Assembly (NCBI GenBank): GCA_910575555.1
Contig: CAJTFX010000004.1
Coordinates: 186,001 to 250,000, forward strand
Source of the DNA: Lachnospiraceae bacterium
GTDB lineage: Bacteria > Bacillota > Clostridia > Lachnospirales > Lachnospiraceae
Direction of reading: 5' to 3'
DNA: 64,000 nucleotides
Shown here: one piece after another, positions 7,768 through 19,010 of the stretch
Layout of the letters: every line of letters starts with the position of its first letter
How positions within the stretch are numbered: the first letter of the stretch is position 1
The notes under the pieces: generated by a model
Told to the model about the DNA's origin: nothing
Seen by the model: the letters and a program-made list of their open reading frames with translations, nothing else
The model's database searches: none
Made by a program: the position numbers and the translations under genes

Positions 7768-8934
7768 TTATTTTGCAAGCAGTTCTTCTGCAAGGGCTTC
7801 CATCTTTTCAATGTCTGCCTCTTTCATCACGGATTTAATGGAAACTGTTTTTTCACAAAGGGTAATCTCTTTCATCTGCTCCAGCACAGCTTTCATGGTT
7901 CTGGCTGCCGTAGGCGCCCAGGTTCCGTTTTCCATCAAAGCAACGGTGCGTTTCTGGAAGTTTTTGCTCTTTAAGTGATGCAGAAAATCCTCCATACAGG
8001 GGAATACGCCTCCGTCATAGCTTGCCGCTGCAAGCATCAGCTTATCATAGCGGAACGCATCCTCAATAGCCTCTGCCATATCGTCTCTGGACAGGTCTGT
8101 TATTGCAACTTTTTTCGCACCCTTTGCTTCCAGGATTTCTTTCATTCTGATTGCCGCTTTTTTGGTATTTCCATGGATCGAAGCATAAGCTACCAGGACT
8201 CCTTCGTCCTCCGGCTCATAGCTGCTCCAGGTATTGTATTTTCCAATGTAATATTCCAGATTTTCTTTTAAAATCGGGCCGTGGAGAGGACAAATCATGG
8301 CAATATCAAGATTTGCCGCTTTTTTCAGGAGGGCCTGTACCTGAACGCCGTATTTTCCTACAATATTAAAATAATATCTTCTTGCTTCGCACGCCCAGTC
8401 TTCTTCTGCATCCAACGCGCCGAACTTGCCGAAGCCGTCTGCAGAAAAAAGGATTTTCTCTGATTTTTCATAAGAAACCATAACCTCCGGCCAGTGTACC
8501 ATGGGCGCCATCACAAAAGTCAGTTCATGGGTTCCGAGACTTAAAGTATCCCCTTCCTTTACCACCACAGAACGGCCGGACAAATCCATTTCAAAGAACT
8601 GCTGCATCATTGGAAAGGTTTTGGCATTGCCCACTACTTTCATATCCGGATATTTTTCTGCAAGAATCTGAACATTGGCTGCATGATCCGGCTCCATATG
8701 GGAAACCACCAGATAATCCACGGTCCGCCCGTTCAGGGCTTTTTCCAGATTCTTAAGCCACTGTTCTGTTCTTCTTGTATCCACTGTATCCATAACGGCT
8801 ACTTTTTCATCTAAAATAACATAGGAATTATAAGAAACTCCGTTGGGGATCACATACTGGCTTTCAAACAAATCCAAATCCCTGTCGTCAGCGCCGATAT
8901 ACAAAATATTATCTGTAATTGTTACGTCTTTCAT
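7768..8934 (-). CDS. Flavodiiron protein (A-type flavoprotein, O2/NO reductase)
   Basis: 388 residues from ATG 8934, after AGGAGGAAAATAAGT. The N-terminal metallo-beta-lactamase-like domain has diiron ligands: HMEPDH (about residue 80), MVHW (about 147), FSADGFG (about 166) and CPLHGP (about 227). The C-terminal flavodoxin domain begins VLVAYASIHGNT and binds FMN. These cytoplasmic enzymes reduce oxygen to water or NO to N2O in anaerobes. A terminator at 8989-9011 separates it from the nfnAB operon. Reductase partner not encoded nearby except possibly NfnAB. Confidence 0.93.
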   Translation of the reverse strand: MKDVTITDNILYIGADDRDLDLFESQYVIPNGVSYNSYVILDEKVAVMDTVDTRRTEQWLKNLEKALNGRTVDYLVVSHMEPDHAANVQILAEKYPDMKVVGNAKTFPMMQQFFEMDLSGRSVVVKEGDTLSLGTHELTFVMAPMVHWPEVMVSYEKSEKILFSADGFGKFGALDAEEDWACEARRYYFNIVGKYGVQVQALLKKAANLDIAMICPLHGPILKENLEYYIGKYNTWSSYEPEDEGVLVAYASIHGNTKKAAIRMKEILEAKGAKKVAITDLSRDDMAEAIEDAFRYDKLMLAAASYDGGVFPCMEDFLHHLKSKNFQKRTVALMENGTWAPTAARTMKAVLEQMKEITLCEKTVSIKSVMKEADIEKMEALAEELLAK

Positions 8935-8988
8935 ACTTATTTTCCTCCTCAGTTTCATGTTTTTTATTTCACATGTATTATAAATTAA

Positions 8989-9011
8989 GGACTGCCAGAA
9001 ACTGGCAGTCC
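8989..9011 (-). terminator. Hairpin terminator after nfnAB
   Basis: Perfect 10-bp stem GGACTGCCAG / CTGGCAGTCC with a three-base loop, followed on the minus strand by a short T-rich stretch (TTAATTT). It lies between the nfnB stop and the flavodiiron gene. Confidence 0.6.
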
Positions 9012-9101
9012 CCATTTCCAACTATTATATTTTACTGATCCGACGGCTTTTCGTCAATACTTTTCCTGCCGAAAATTCGCCGGCTCCTGTTTGCGCCCCT
9101 T

Positions 9102-11374
<2,273 letters not shown>

Positions 11375-11419
11375 ACTTAAACCTCCGCCTACTTTAATCT
11401 TCTACGTACTGTTTCGGGA

Positions 11420-11576
11420 GAGGCAGCTCCTTTAGGCTGCCTGCTGCCATTTTTTATCTTATAGGAAATTCCTTTGGATTTCCTATAAGATAAAAAACAA
11501 TGATCGCACTGCGGCGGAAGGGAATGATGTCGCAAAAGCGACCCGCCGCAGGCGGAGAATCCTGCAAAGCAGGATT
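11420..11576. repeat. Cluster of four palindromic stem-loops
   Basis: In order: AGGCAGC/GCTGCCT (11421-11442); a perfect 20-bp inverted repeat (arms 11450-11469 and 11478-11497, core ATCTTATAGGAAAT) with an 8-base loop; a nested GCGGCGG ... CCGCCGC stem enclosing GTCGC-aaaa-GCGAC (about 11511-11550); and AATCCTGC-aaa-GCAGGATT (11558-11576). It fills the 320-base gap between fbp and nfnA. No gene seen. The form suggests a repetitive palindromic element rather than simple terminators. Confidence 0.7.
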
Positions 11577-11683
11577 CTTTCTTAATTCTAATATACTTTC
11601 TGCAAAATTTCAAATACTTTGTAGCTTTCTTCCGGGTCTTTACAGGAATACCTGCCGCCCTTCATCCATCAGCGGCCGGCTCT

Positions 11684-11706
11684 GGCAGTAAAAACACTTT
11701 ACTGCC
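11684..11706 (-). terminator. Inverted repeat spanning the fbp stop codon
   Basis: GGCAGTAAA and TTTACTGCC form a 9-bp perfect stem with a five-base loop. The fbp TAA lies in one arm. There is no long T-tract, so termination strength is uncertain. Confidence 0.4.
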
Positions 11707-13654
11707 GCTCCACAATGGCCCCTTCCCGGTAAGCGCACAAAAGCTTCTCCAAATCAATAATGCTTTCTTTGATTTCTTTTCCCACATCTGTGTCGGCCAC
11801 CGTTTTTCTCATGTTTACATGCTGCACCAGCATCATATGGGAATGGATATCATTGCCGTCCTGCACTGCTTTTTCCACCGATTCAAAAGGCTCATGAGCC
11901 GCCAGCAGCAGGCCGAAGGAATTGTAAATCAAGGTATATCCTGCAATTCCCGTTTTCGGCTGATACGCCTTGGAAAATCCTCCGTCAATAATCAGAAGTT
12001 TGCCGTTGCATTTCACCGGAGATTCTCCCCGCTTGGTTTCCACCGGCACATGGCCGTTGATAATATGGGAATCCGCCCCCTCCAAGCCGAATTCCTTCAG
12101 GATTTTATTGACAATATCCTCCTGCTCCAACAGGCGGTAATAGGGATTTTTGGGCTCCTTATGGGTGGCTTTATCCGCGATAAAATACCGTTCAAAGGTG
12201 GTCATTTTGGATTTTCCAAACACCGGGGAATTGGCATTCTGCCAGATAAACCACAAAATGTCAAGGCCCTTCTGCTTCTCTGCAGAGTCAATGGAGTAAT
12301 AGCCTTTTCTGGCATAATGCTCCAACACATCATACAGTTCTTTGCCGCTGTATTCCTGATCAAACACCCGCACCTTCTTAAAACTGCCGTCCTCGTTAAA
12401 GGGGACGCAGCCGTGATACAGAAGGTTGCCGTTGTATACTTTGTAAAGGCTCCCCTTGGTAAAAAGGAAGCGTATATGCTTCTGCAGCTTCTCGCAATTG
12501 ATAAATGCCGTCACCAGACGATCCACCACATCCGCCTCTTCAGGGGACAGCTCATAGGGATTTTTCATATCAATGGTGGGGAAGCAGGTGTCTTTCAGGG
12601 GATAGGTTTTCCCCTCCACCACAACGGTTCCTTTTCCCAAATCCATTTTATCCAGAAGAAGCCTGTGCTCCATCTGGAATTCCGGCCGCCGCTTCATCAA
12701 CTGCCCTTCCAGTTTAAACTGGATAATCGTAATGGCTTTGTGCATTTTTTCATCTAACTGGACATCCTTGATATCGTACTCATCCTCCCGGTAGTCCAGA
12801 TGGAACACGTCGCAGGGATCTTTTGCATATTTATCCAGCGCAAATCTTACCAGGGGAATCAGATTGATTCCATATCCATCCTCCAGTGTGTTCAGGTTCC
12901 CGTACTTTGCGGAAATACGGATTACATTTGCAATACAGGCGGGATTGCCTGCTGCCGCCCCCATCCAGAGCACGTCGTGATTGCCCCACTGAATGTCCAC
13001 GGAATGATGCTCCATCAGCGTGTCCATAATCAGATTCGGATAAGGCCCCCTATCATAAATATCCCCCACCACATGCAGATGATCCACAATCAGCCGGCGA
13101 ATTAAATTGCAGAATGCAACCACCAGCTCCGAGGCCCTTCCGGTGCGGATCACGGAATTGATAATCTCGTTATAGTATGCCTCCTGATCCGTCACATCCG
13201 GCCGTCCGGTCAGAAGCTCTTCGATCACATAGGCAAAATCCTTGGGCAGCGCTTTGCGCACCTTGGATCTGGTGTACTTGGAGGAGGCGCTTTTGCAAAT
13301 GCGGATCAGACGGTACAGGGTCACTTTGTACCAGTCCTCCATATTATCCTCCTGTCTGACTACCTGTTTTAATTTCAGTTCCGGATAATAAATTAAAATG
13401 GCAATATTCTTTTTTTCCGCCACCGACAGGCTGTTGCAGAATTCTTCCTCAATCTTTCGCTTGATTGCCCCGGAGCCGTTTTTCATAATATGCTGAAACT
13501 GATCGTATTCTCCGTGAATATCCGTAATAAAATGCTCGGTTCCTTTGGGCAGGCTTAAAATTGCCTGCAAATTGATGATTTCCGTAGCCGCCGCCGGAAT
13601 GGTAGGATATTGCTTCGCCAATCCTTTTAAATATCTGATATCTGCTGTTCCCAT
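11699..13654 (-). CDS. fbp: Fructose-1,6-bisphosphatase, class III
   Basis: 651 residues, the normal large size for the class III enzyme of Firmicutes. It removes the 1-phosphate from fructose-1,6-bisphosphate in gluconeogenesis. Metallophosphoesterase motifs are visible: FITDIHGEYDQF (about residue 42), VVGDIYDRGPYPNLIMD (about 195), WGNHDVLWMG (about 223), and a late GHVPVETKRGESP. A ribosome site AGGGAG precedes ATG 13654. dapB ends 30 bases upstream, so it may be read through from the dap operon. Confidence 0.95.
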   Translation of the reverse strand: MGTADIRYLKGLAKQYPTIPAAATEIINLQAILSLPKGTEHFITDIHGEYDQFQHIMKNGSGAIKRKIEEEFCNSLSVAEKKNIAILIYYPELKLKQVVRQEDNMEDWYKVTLYRLIRICKSASSKYTRSKVRKALPKDFAYVIEELLTGRPDVTDQEAYYNEIINSVIRTGRASELVVAFCNLIRRLIVDHLHVVGDIYDRGPYPNLIMDTLMEHHSVDIQWGNHDVLWMGAAAGNPACIANVIRISAKYGNLNTLEDGYGINLIPLVRFALDKYAKDPCDVFHLDYREDEYDIKDVQLDEKMHKAITIIQFKLEGQLMKRRPEFQMEHRLLLDKMDLGKGTVVVEGKTYPLKDTCFPTIDMKNPYELSPEEADVVDRLVTAFINCEKLQKHIRFLFTKGSLYKVYNGNLLYHGCVPFNEDGSFKKVRVFDQEYSGKELYDVLEHYARKGYYSIDSAEKQKGLDILWFIWQNANSPVFGKSKMTTFERYFIADKATHKEPKNPYYRLLEQEDIVNKILKEFGLEGADSHIINGHVPVETKRGESPVKCNGKLLIIDGGFSKAYQPKTGIAGYTLIYNSFGLLLAAHEPFESVEKAVQDGNDIHSHMMLVQHVNMRKTVADTDVGKEIKESIIDLEKLLCAYREGAIVERQ

Positions 13655-13683
13655 TTTGCTAATCTCCCTGACTTCTCCTGAAT

Positions 13684-14448
13684 TTATTTTCCTGCTGCTA
13701 TTACATCTTTCATATCGTATATTCCCGCCGGTTTTCCTGCCAGAAATTTGGCCGCCTCCACGGCTCCTTTTCCGAAAATCGCTTTGGAATACGCCGTGTG
13801 CTTAATCTCTATCACTTCATCCATACCGGCAAAAATAACTTCGTGTTCCCCTACAATATTGCCGCCCCTGACTGCCTGGATTCCGATTTCCTTTCTGTCC
13901 CGCTTTTTTCTTTCCTGTGTCCTGTCATATTTATATTCATATGCCTGATCCAATGCTTCATTGATGGAGTCTGCCAGAGCCAGAGCTGTGCCGCTTGGGG
14001 CGTCCACTTTCTGGTTGTGATGCTTTTCCACAATCTCAATGTCAAACCCGGCCGGCGCAAGTACCTTTGCCGCATTTTCCAGCAAATCCATCAGAGTATT
14101 CACCCCCAGAGACATATTGGCGGATTTGAGCACAGCCACCTGGCTGCCTGTTTCCTCCACTTTGGCAAGCTGCGCTTCGCTTAATCCTGTGGTGCACAAA
14201 ACCACCGGCAGCCGGCGGTTCACACAGTAGTCAAGCAGACCGTCCACGGCGAAAGCCGCTGCGAAATCCACAACCACATCCGCTTCCACTCTGCACTTCT
14301 CAAGCTCAGAAAATACCGGATAGGGATTTTCCTTCCCGGTATAGGGATCAATTCCCGCCACAATTTCAATCTCAGAATCCTCCCGGCAGATGTCTGAAAT
14401 CACCTGCCCCATTTTACCGTTGCATCCATGCATAATCATTCTTACCAT
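13684..14448 (-). CDS. dapB: 4-hydroxy-tetrahydrodipicolinate reductase
   Basis: 254 residues. The N-terminal nucleotide-binding motif is HGCNGKMGQVI. The catalytic/substrate region is EKHHNQKVDAPSGTALALAD, with the conserved HHxxK and SGT. Second step of the lysine/DAP pathway, using the product of DapA. It lies 118 bases downstream of dapA on the same strand and is presumably under the same lysine riboswitch. Confidence 0.96.
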   Translation of the reverse strand: MVRMIMHGCNGKMGQVISDICREDSEIEIVAGIDPYTGKENPYPVFSELEKCRVEADVVVDFAAAFAVDGLLDYCVNRRLPVVLCTTGLSEAQLAKVEETGSQVAVLKSANMSLGVNTLMDLLENAAKVLAPAGFDIEIVEKHHNQKVDAPSGTALALADSINEALDQAYEYKYDRTQERKKRDRKEIGIQAVRGGNIVGEHEVIFAGMDEVIEIKHTAYSKAIFGKGAVEAAKFLAGKPAGIYDMKDVIAAGK

Positions 14449-14566
14449 TTCTGTTTCCTCCTAAGTAGCGAAGGCTGCCCCGCTAAGGGCCAGAACTTCA
14501 GATACGATACAAAACCTTCTGTCACATATCTTACCATCCTTACTCTTAACAGGGCAACCCCCAAAT

Positions 14567-15460
14567 TTATTCTGTCAATGAAATGCCAAATTCCTGCATC
14601 GCTTTTGATAATTTTTTCACATTCTCAGGCTCCATCTGGCTTAACGGCGCCCGCAGCGGGCCTGCCTGCCATCCCATCAGATTCATGGCTGCCTTCACCG
14701 GAATCGGATTCACTTCACAAAACAGCGCATCCACCAACGGAAGGGCTTTCAGCTGCATCTTAAGGGCTTCTGTATGGCTGCCGTTCAGATAATTCATCAC
14801 CATATCGTGGGTAAATTTCGGCGCAATATTGGAAAGCACGGAAATCACTCCGATTCCTCCGCAGGCAAGAAACGGAATTACCTGGCCGTCCTCCCCGGAA
14901 TACATATCAAAGTCCCCCTGGGTCTCTTCCATCACCTTTAAGGTATAGGAAACATCCCCCACTGCATCCTTCATTCCCACTATATTCTCTGCTTCCCGGT
15001 TCAGCGCCGCCACCGTTCCTGCCTCAATCCTGCATCCTGTCCGTCCCGGAATATTGTACATGATAATCGGGAGGTCCACCCGCTTTGCCACTTGCATATA
15101 GTGATCAAACAGCCCCTTCTGGGTAGCCTTGTTGTAATAGGGTGTGACCACCAGTAAGCCGTCCGCCCCTGCAAGCTGGGCCTGATAAGACAGTTCTACC
15201 GCTGTTTTGGTACAGTTAGAACCGGTTCCTGCAATTACCGGAATTCTCTTATTTACAATGGACACGGCCTGGCGAATCACTTCCAGATGCTCCTCTACGG
15301 TTAACGTTGACGCCTCGCCGGTGGTTCCGGTGATGATAATACTGTCTGTTTCATTTTTGATCTGATCCTCTAAAAGCTCCTCCAGTTTCTCATAATTCAC
15401 TTCCAGATTATCTTTCATCGGCGTCACAAGAGCAACGCCGGCTCCTTTAAAAATTGCCAT
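14567..15460 (-). CDS. dapA: 4-hydroxy-tetrahydrodipicolinate synthase
   Basis: 297 residues. Condenses pyruvate with aspartate semialdehyde. Visible: GTTGEASTLT near residue 45, VTPYYNKATQKGL with the conserved tyrosine near 133, and the Schiff-base lysine in IVGMKDAVGD near 163. ATG 15460 follows AAGGAGGAAGGTAT. The gene sits directly behind the lysine riboswitch and its terminator (15523-15764), so expression should fall when lysine is high. Confidence 0.96.
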   Translation of the reverse strand: MAIFKGAGVALVTPMKDNLEVNYEKLEELLEDQIKNETDSIIITGTTGEASTLTVEEHLEVIRQAVSIVNKRIPVIAGTGSNCTKTAVELSYQAQLAGADGLLVVTPYYNKATQKGLFDHYMQVAKRVDLPIIMYNIPGRTGCRIEAGTVAALNREAENIVGMKDAVGDVSYTLKVMEETQGDFDMYSGEDGQVIPFLACGGIGVISVLSNIAPKFTHDMVMNYLNGSHTEALKMQLKALPLVDALFCEVNPIPVKAAMNLMGWQAGPLRAPLSQMEPENVKKLSKAMQEFGISLTE

Positions 15461-15522
15461 ATACCTTCCTCCTTATCATTTGGCTGCAGTACAGAGACGC
15501 TTCTTTTAAAACGCTCTGTGCA

Positions 15523-15550
15523 TAAAAAAGCCGACTGGACAAGTCGGCTT
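15523..15550 (-). terminator. Riboswitch-controlled terminator before dapA
   Basis: On the minus strand AAGCCGACT, a short loop, then AGTCGGCTT followed by TTTTTTA. It lies between the lysine aptamer and the dapA start, the expected expression platform. Confidence 0.85.
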
Positions 15551-15599
15551 AAAGATTCTGAACCCTGCAAAGAACCCTGTTCTCTGCATATAAATCCAT

Positions 15600-15764
15600 G
15601 ATAGCTCTCCATCCACCTTAAGATGACAGTCATATAATTATTCACCATATGCCCAAGAATCTCCTGCAGGAAAAGAATTCTTTCGGCGCTCTTCCCTTTC
15701 CTTTATCTTCTCCTGTGCCTGCCACATCCGATAAATTACTCATGAACCGCGCAACCTCTATCCA
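15600..15764 (-). promoter_or_regulatory. Lysine riboswitch (L-box)
   Basis: Minus-strand sequence carries the conserved L-box blocks in order: AGAGGTTGCG near 15760, ATGAGTAATTT, AGAGCGCCGAAAG near 15690, TTGGGCATATGG, GACTGTCATC near 15625, and TGGAGAGCTATC ending at 15600. The 5' and 3' ends (GATAGAGG / GAGAGCTATC) pair to close the aptamer. A promoter lies just upstream, a terminator just downstream, and the gene that follows is dapA. Lysine binding is inferred from the family. Confidence 0.88.
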
Positions 15765-15792
15765 TTAAATTTTAACTTTTACGTATAACGTT

Positions 15793-15821
15793 AATATAGC
15801 ATCTTCCTGTTATAAAGTCAA
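15793..15821 (-). promoter_or_regulatory. Promoter of the dapA leader
   Basis: Minus strand TTGACT (15821-15816), 17-base spacer, TATATT (15798-15793). The start would fall about 25 bases before the lysine aptamer. Confidence 0.8.
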
Positions 15822-15834
15822 CAGTGATTCTCCA

Positions 15835-16317
15835 TCATTCTGCATGAATTTCATAGATTTTTCCGGCATATGTCCATAATGCCCTGTTCACATGTTTCCC
15901 GGTAAATACAATTTCCGTATCTTCCGATCTGGCATTCATCAGAATATCCAAATCTTCTTCCGAGATCATCTGATTGTCCAAAAGCTCCAGAAAACTATCC
16001 AGAATCAGAATACTGCACTCCCCTGTAACAAGAACCTTCTTCGCAAAATTAAATCCATTGCGTATATTCATGCTTTCTTCCTGCTGCTCTTCCTCCGAAA
16101 GCTCTTTAAAGTCTTTCTCAAACCTTGCAAAGCTGAAAAACTTTATCTCCGGCTCTAATCTCCGCAGAAGTTTTACCTCTTCTTCCTTTTTTCCTTTCAG
16201 AAACTGGACAATAATTACACTGTTCCCCTGACCTGCGGATTGAATTGCATATCCAAGGGCTGCTGCCGTCTTGCCTTTCCCGTCTCCGCAATAAACAGTA
16301 ACTTTTTCTCTACACAT
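15835..16317 (-). CDS. Cob(I)yrinic acid a,c-diamide adenosyltransferase
   Basis: 160 residues from ATG 16317. The N-terminus is a P-loop (VYCGDGKGKTAAALGYAI), followed by VIIVQFLKG, as in the CobA/BtuR family that adenosylates the corrinoid cobalt. Function is cobalamin salvage or synthesis in the cytoplasm. It stands alone on the minus strand, just upstream of the dapA promoter. It has an acidic middle (FKELSEEEQQEES), and the conserved Asp that usually precedes E in DE is present as ILILDSF. That is somewhat unlike the usual LDEI, so activity is likely but not certain. Confidence 0.8.
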   Translation of the reverse strand: MCREKVTVYCGDGKGKTAAALGYAIQSAGQGNSVIIVQFLKGKKEEEVKLLRRLEPEIKFFSFARFEKDFKELSEEEQQEESMNIRNGFNFAKKVLVTGECSILILDSFLELLDNQMISEEDLDILMNARSEDTEIVFTGKHVNRALWTYAGKIYEIHAE

Positions 16318-16463
16318 GCCATTTTCCTTTCTTAAAATGAAATCTTCTTTAAAATACCACAAACCCTTGGAAAATGCAAATTTTTGTCAAATCGCTGTTT
16401 TAAAATTATATTTTTGCTGCTATGTATTCTGTCTATTATATAATTTTTCCAAAATATTTGTTT

Positions 16464-17090
16464 TTATTCCAAATATTCTATTTTACTTACAGAAACTTCA
16501 TAAGCTACCCGATGTTCCACTTCTGTTTCCGAAAGTTTTTTCACATACTCCCTGCTCTGGATTCTTCCAAACACCTGTACGTGTCCGCCCACTTCAAATC
16601 CGGAGGCATATCTGGCATTCCTGCCCCAGCAGATACATGGAATATAGTCTGATTTTCCATAGGAACGGTTTACCGCGATAAGCAAATCCGCGATTTCCCG
16701 TCCGAGAGGCGTTTTCCGGTAAATCGGTTCTTTGCAGATATAGCCGTCCAGAAAAATCTGATTGCTCTTCTCCCCCTCCGGAATCTCATCTACAAATTCC
16801 AGCTCCCGCACAAAAACAGACAGCACCAGGCGGTTTCTCTTTTCCTCGTGTCTGTTATAGGAACGGAACTGTCCGTCTACCCGGATATATTGTCCGATAT
16901 AGCTGTTTTGTGTATCAATCAGACGTTCAGATATCATCATGGGTATCACATCTGCAAAATTACTCAGACGGTTTACAGACACTTCAACCATGTAAAATCC
17001 CTCCCCAAATACCTCGTGACTGTACTGGAAGTCCGAAACCACCTCCCCGGTAATTGTAACCTGATTGTTTTCAAATATTTTATCTGCCAT
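16464..17090 (-). CDS. Single-stranded DNA-binding-like protein with two OB folds
   Basis: 208 residues. Two similar halves are visible. The first (NNQVTITGEVVSDFQYSHE...FYMVEVSVNRLS) and the second (NQIFLDGYICKEPIYRKTPLGREIADLLIAVNR...DYIPCICWGRNA) each look like an SSB/PriB-type OB fold. The second has the typical TPLGREI and WGRNA turns. It lacks the acidic C-terminal tail of the replication SSB. It is probably an accessory SSB paralogue common in Clostridia; its precise role is unknown. Confidence 0.75.
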   Translation of the reverse strand: MADKIFENNQVTITGEVVSDFQYSHEVFGEGFYMVEVSVNRLSNFADVIPMMISERLIDTQNSYIGQYIRVDGQFRSYNRHEEKRNRLVLSVFVRELEFVDEIPEGEKSNQIFLDGYICKEPIYRKTPLGREIADLLIAVNRSYGKSDYIPCICWGRNARYASGFEVGGHVQVFGRIQSREYVKKLSETEVEHRVAYEVSVSKIEYLE

Positions 17091-17204
17091 GAGTATTATG
17101 TCCCCTTTCGTATATCGATGGCAATCGATGAAGTATGAATTTTTCTAAAAGGATATCATTGGGCCATTGAAAATATTCGCACTTCTTGTCGACAGGATTT
17201 ACTC

Positions 17205-17233
17205 TTTACGAAACCGCTCATTCATCGTATAAT
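17205..17233 (+). promoter_or_regulatory. Promoter of the cyclophilin gene
   Basis: TTTACG (17205-17210), 17-base spacer, TATAAT (17228-17233). The coding start is 57 bases beyond. Confidence 0.65.
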
Positions 17234-17289
17234 CTATAGAGATGCTGAACAGGTATTGGAAAAATCATATCGAAAAGAGGTAAAATATT

Positions 17290-17811
17290 ATGGCGCAAAA
17301 CCCAATTGTAACTTTTGAAATGGAAAACGGCGATCTTATGAAGGCGGAGCTTTACCCGGAAATTGCCCCTAATACGGTGAATAATTTTATCAGCCTGATC
17401 CAGAGCGGTTATTATAACGGACTCTGCTTCCACCGTGTGATCCGCGGCTTTATGATTCAGGGCGGCTGCCCCGAAGGAACCGGAACCGGCGGCCCGGGCT
17501 ACAGCATCCGGGGCGAATTTGCCCAGAACGGTTTCTCCAATGATTTAAAACACAGCCCGGGCGTGCTGTCAATGGCCAGAACCATGGCTCCTGACTCCGC
17601 CGGCTCCCAGTTCTTCATTATGCATAAAGATTCCCCGCATTTAGACGGCGCTTATGCTGCTTTCGGCAAAATTACCGAAGGAATGGAGATTGTTGACCGC
17701 ATTGCCGAGACAGACACAGATTATTCAGACCGTCCCATAAAACCCCAGGTTCTGAAAACAGTCACCGTAGAAACCTTCGGCGAGACTTATCCGGAACCGG
17801 AGAAGGTCTGA
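17290..17811 (+). CDS. Peptidyl-prolyl cis-trans isomerase, cyclophilin type
   Basis: 173 residues, no signal peptide, so cytoplasmic. Cyclophilin motifs are in order: NTVNNFISLIQSGYYNGLCFHRVI (key FHRVI), GFMIQGGCPEGTGTGGPGY, and MARTMAPDSAGSQFFIMH. Single-gene unit with its own promoter and a GAGGTAAAATATT ribosome site. It catalyses proline isomerisation in protein folding. Confidence 0.95.
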   Translation: MAQNPIVTFEMENGDLMKAELYPEIAPNTVNNFISLIQSGYYNGLCFHRVIRGFMIQGGCPEGTGTGGPGYSIRGEFAQNGFSNDLKHSPGVLSMARTMAPDSAGSQFFIMHKDSPHLDGAYAAFGKITEGMEIVDRIAETDTDYSDRPIKPQVLKTVTVETFGETYPEPEKV

Positions 17812-17856
17812 GCCTGAATTCATTACATCTGAAGGCCCGGCGTTTGGAACGGGCAG

Positions 17857-18807
17857 CTATGCTTCCACGCCGGCCAGCTTTAAAATCAGTCTTGCCGTTC
17901 TGAGCAGCTCCCGTTCAAATTCTGCATTTTTCCCCCGCATGCCCGCTCCGATATATTCCTTAAGCCTTAAGTCTGTTCCGCCCGTTCTGCCGGCCGCCTG
18001 CATCCTGGGATTGTAAGGAACAGCCCCAAGCAGCTCCCCGTCCACACGGTAAAGCCGCTCCAGATTTCTTCTGGTATACAATCCATCTGAAAAATAATTT
18101 CCTATCAGAAAAAATGTTTTTCCTTTCCAGCCAGGCGGATCTCTGAAATAGTCTCCCACACGTTCTTCCTCCTGGGTCATATTCAGGACGCAGACATCCG
18201 CTTCCATCAATATGCGTTTTGCAAAATCATCTTTTCTGCTGCCGCAGTCCACAAACATCACATCAAAACAATGCTCCACCCCATCAATTACCTGCTTCAG
18301 TCTGGTAAACAACGGATCTTCATGCCACCATTCCTGCTCCTGTCTTTGGCTGCCGGGCAGACAGTAGAGCCTGCCGTTCATCACCTGACGCATATTTTCC
18401 AGAATTACCTGTTCCGTCAGTTCCTGCCGCTTCTTCCCCAACAGACAGTCCAATCCGCCGGAAACAAAATACTCCTGCCTCTCAGCCGCCAAAATGCCTG
18501 CCTGTGCCAAATTCTGTCTGTAATCCTGTTTTCCCACAGCGGTACTGCCCTGTGAGCCTGTTTTCTGCTTAGAATCCTGCTTTCCCACAGTCATGCTGCC
18601 CGGCTCTTTAAGCTCCACTCCGGTATTCTGCTGCAGAGCAGAACGCTTTCTTCCGGCCTGGAAATTTCTCTCCAGTTCTTTCCCGTTATAGCCGCCGGAA
18701 ACCACAGCAGCGCGCAATGGAAACATTAATGCAGATGCACAGGCAACCAGAGCCGTATGGTATGTTGTCTCCGCCTGCTTTTCATCACTCCAAAATGCTA
18801 TTTTCAT
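17857..18807 (-). CDS. MinD/ParA-like protein lacking a P-loop
   Basis: 316 residues from ATG 18807 (AGGAG ahead). The start MKIAFWSDEKQAETTYHTALVACASAL and later FDVMFVDCGSRKDDF and NMTQEEERV follow the layout of MinD/CpaE/TadZ receiver-less ATPases. But the usual KGGxGKT loop is replaced by a segment with no glycine-rich nucleotide site. Residues 65-110 form a Gln/Lys/Gly-rich stretch with internal repeats (TVGKQDSKQKTGSQGS / AVGKQDYRQN). Flp pilus clusters often carry such degenerate proteins, but none is nearby. Function unknown; it may be a localisation factor. Confidence 0.55.
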   Translation of the reverse strand: MKIAFWSDEKQAETTYHTALVACASALMFPLRAAVVSGGYNGKELERNFQAGRKRSALQQNTGVELKEPGSMTVGKQDSKQKTGSQGSTAVGKQDYRQNLAQAGILAAERQEYFVSGGLDCLLGKKRQELTEQVILENMRQVMNGRLYCLPGSQRQEQEWWHEDPLFTRLKQVIDGVEHCFDVMFVDCGSRKDDFAKRILMEADVCVLNMTQEEERVGDYFRDPPGWKGKTFFLIGNYFSDGLYTRRNLERLYRVDGELLGAVPYNPRMQAAGRTGGTDLRLKEYIGAGMRGKNAEFERELLRTARLILKLAGVEA

Positions 18808-19010
18808 TCCTGCTTCTCCTCTGTATTTGATTTTCAAAGGAGAATATCACTGTCAAATATTCTAAAAAAGTAGGAAGATATACCTGTGAGCCAAAGGATT
18901 TGATAATTCTGTACACAGATGATTGTACACTGAACAAAAGATAGTCATATCATACAAAAATCTGTCCGGGTTGTAAACACTTTTTCCTGTATTTATAAAA
19001 ATTTTAGACT

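Noticed and set aside
11819-12757. 312-codon + strand frame opposite fbp
   Set aside because: Antisense to a clear class III fructose-bisphosphatase; no independent support.
15424-15648. 74-codon frame upstream of dapA as a possible leader peptide
   Set aside because: It runs through the lysine aptamer and terminator, whose conserved blocks explain the sequence better; no run of lysine codons.
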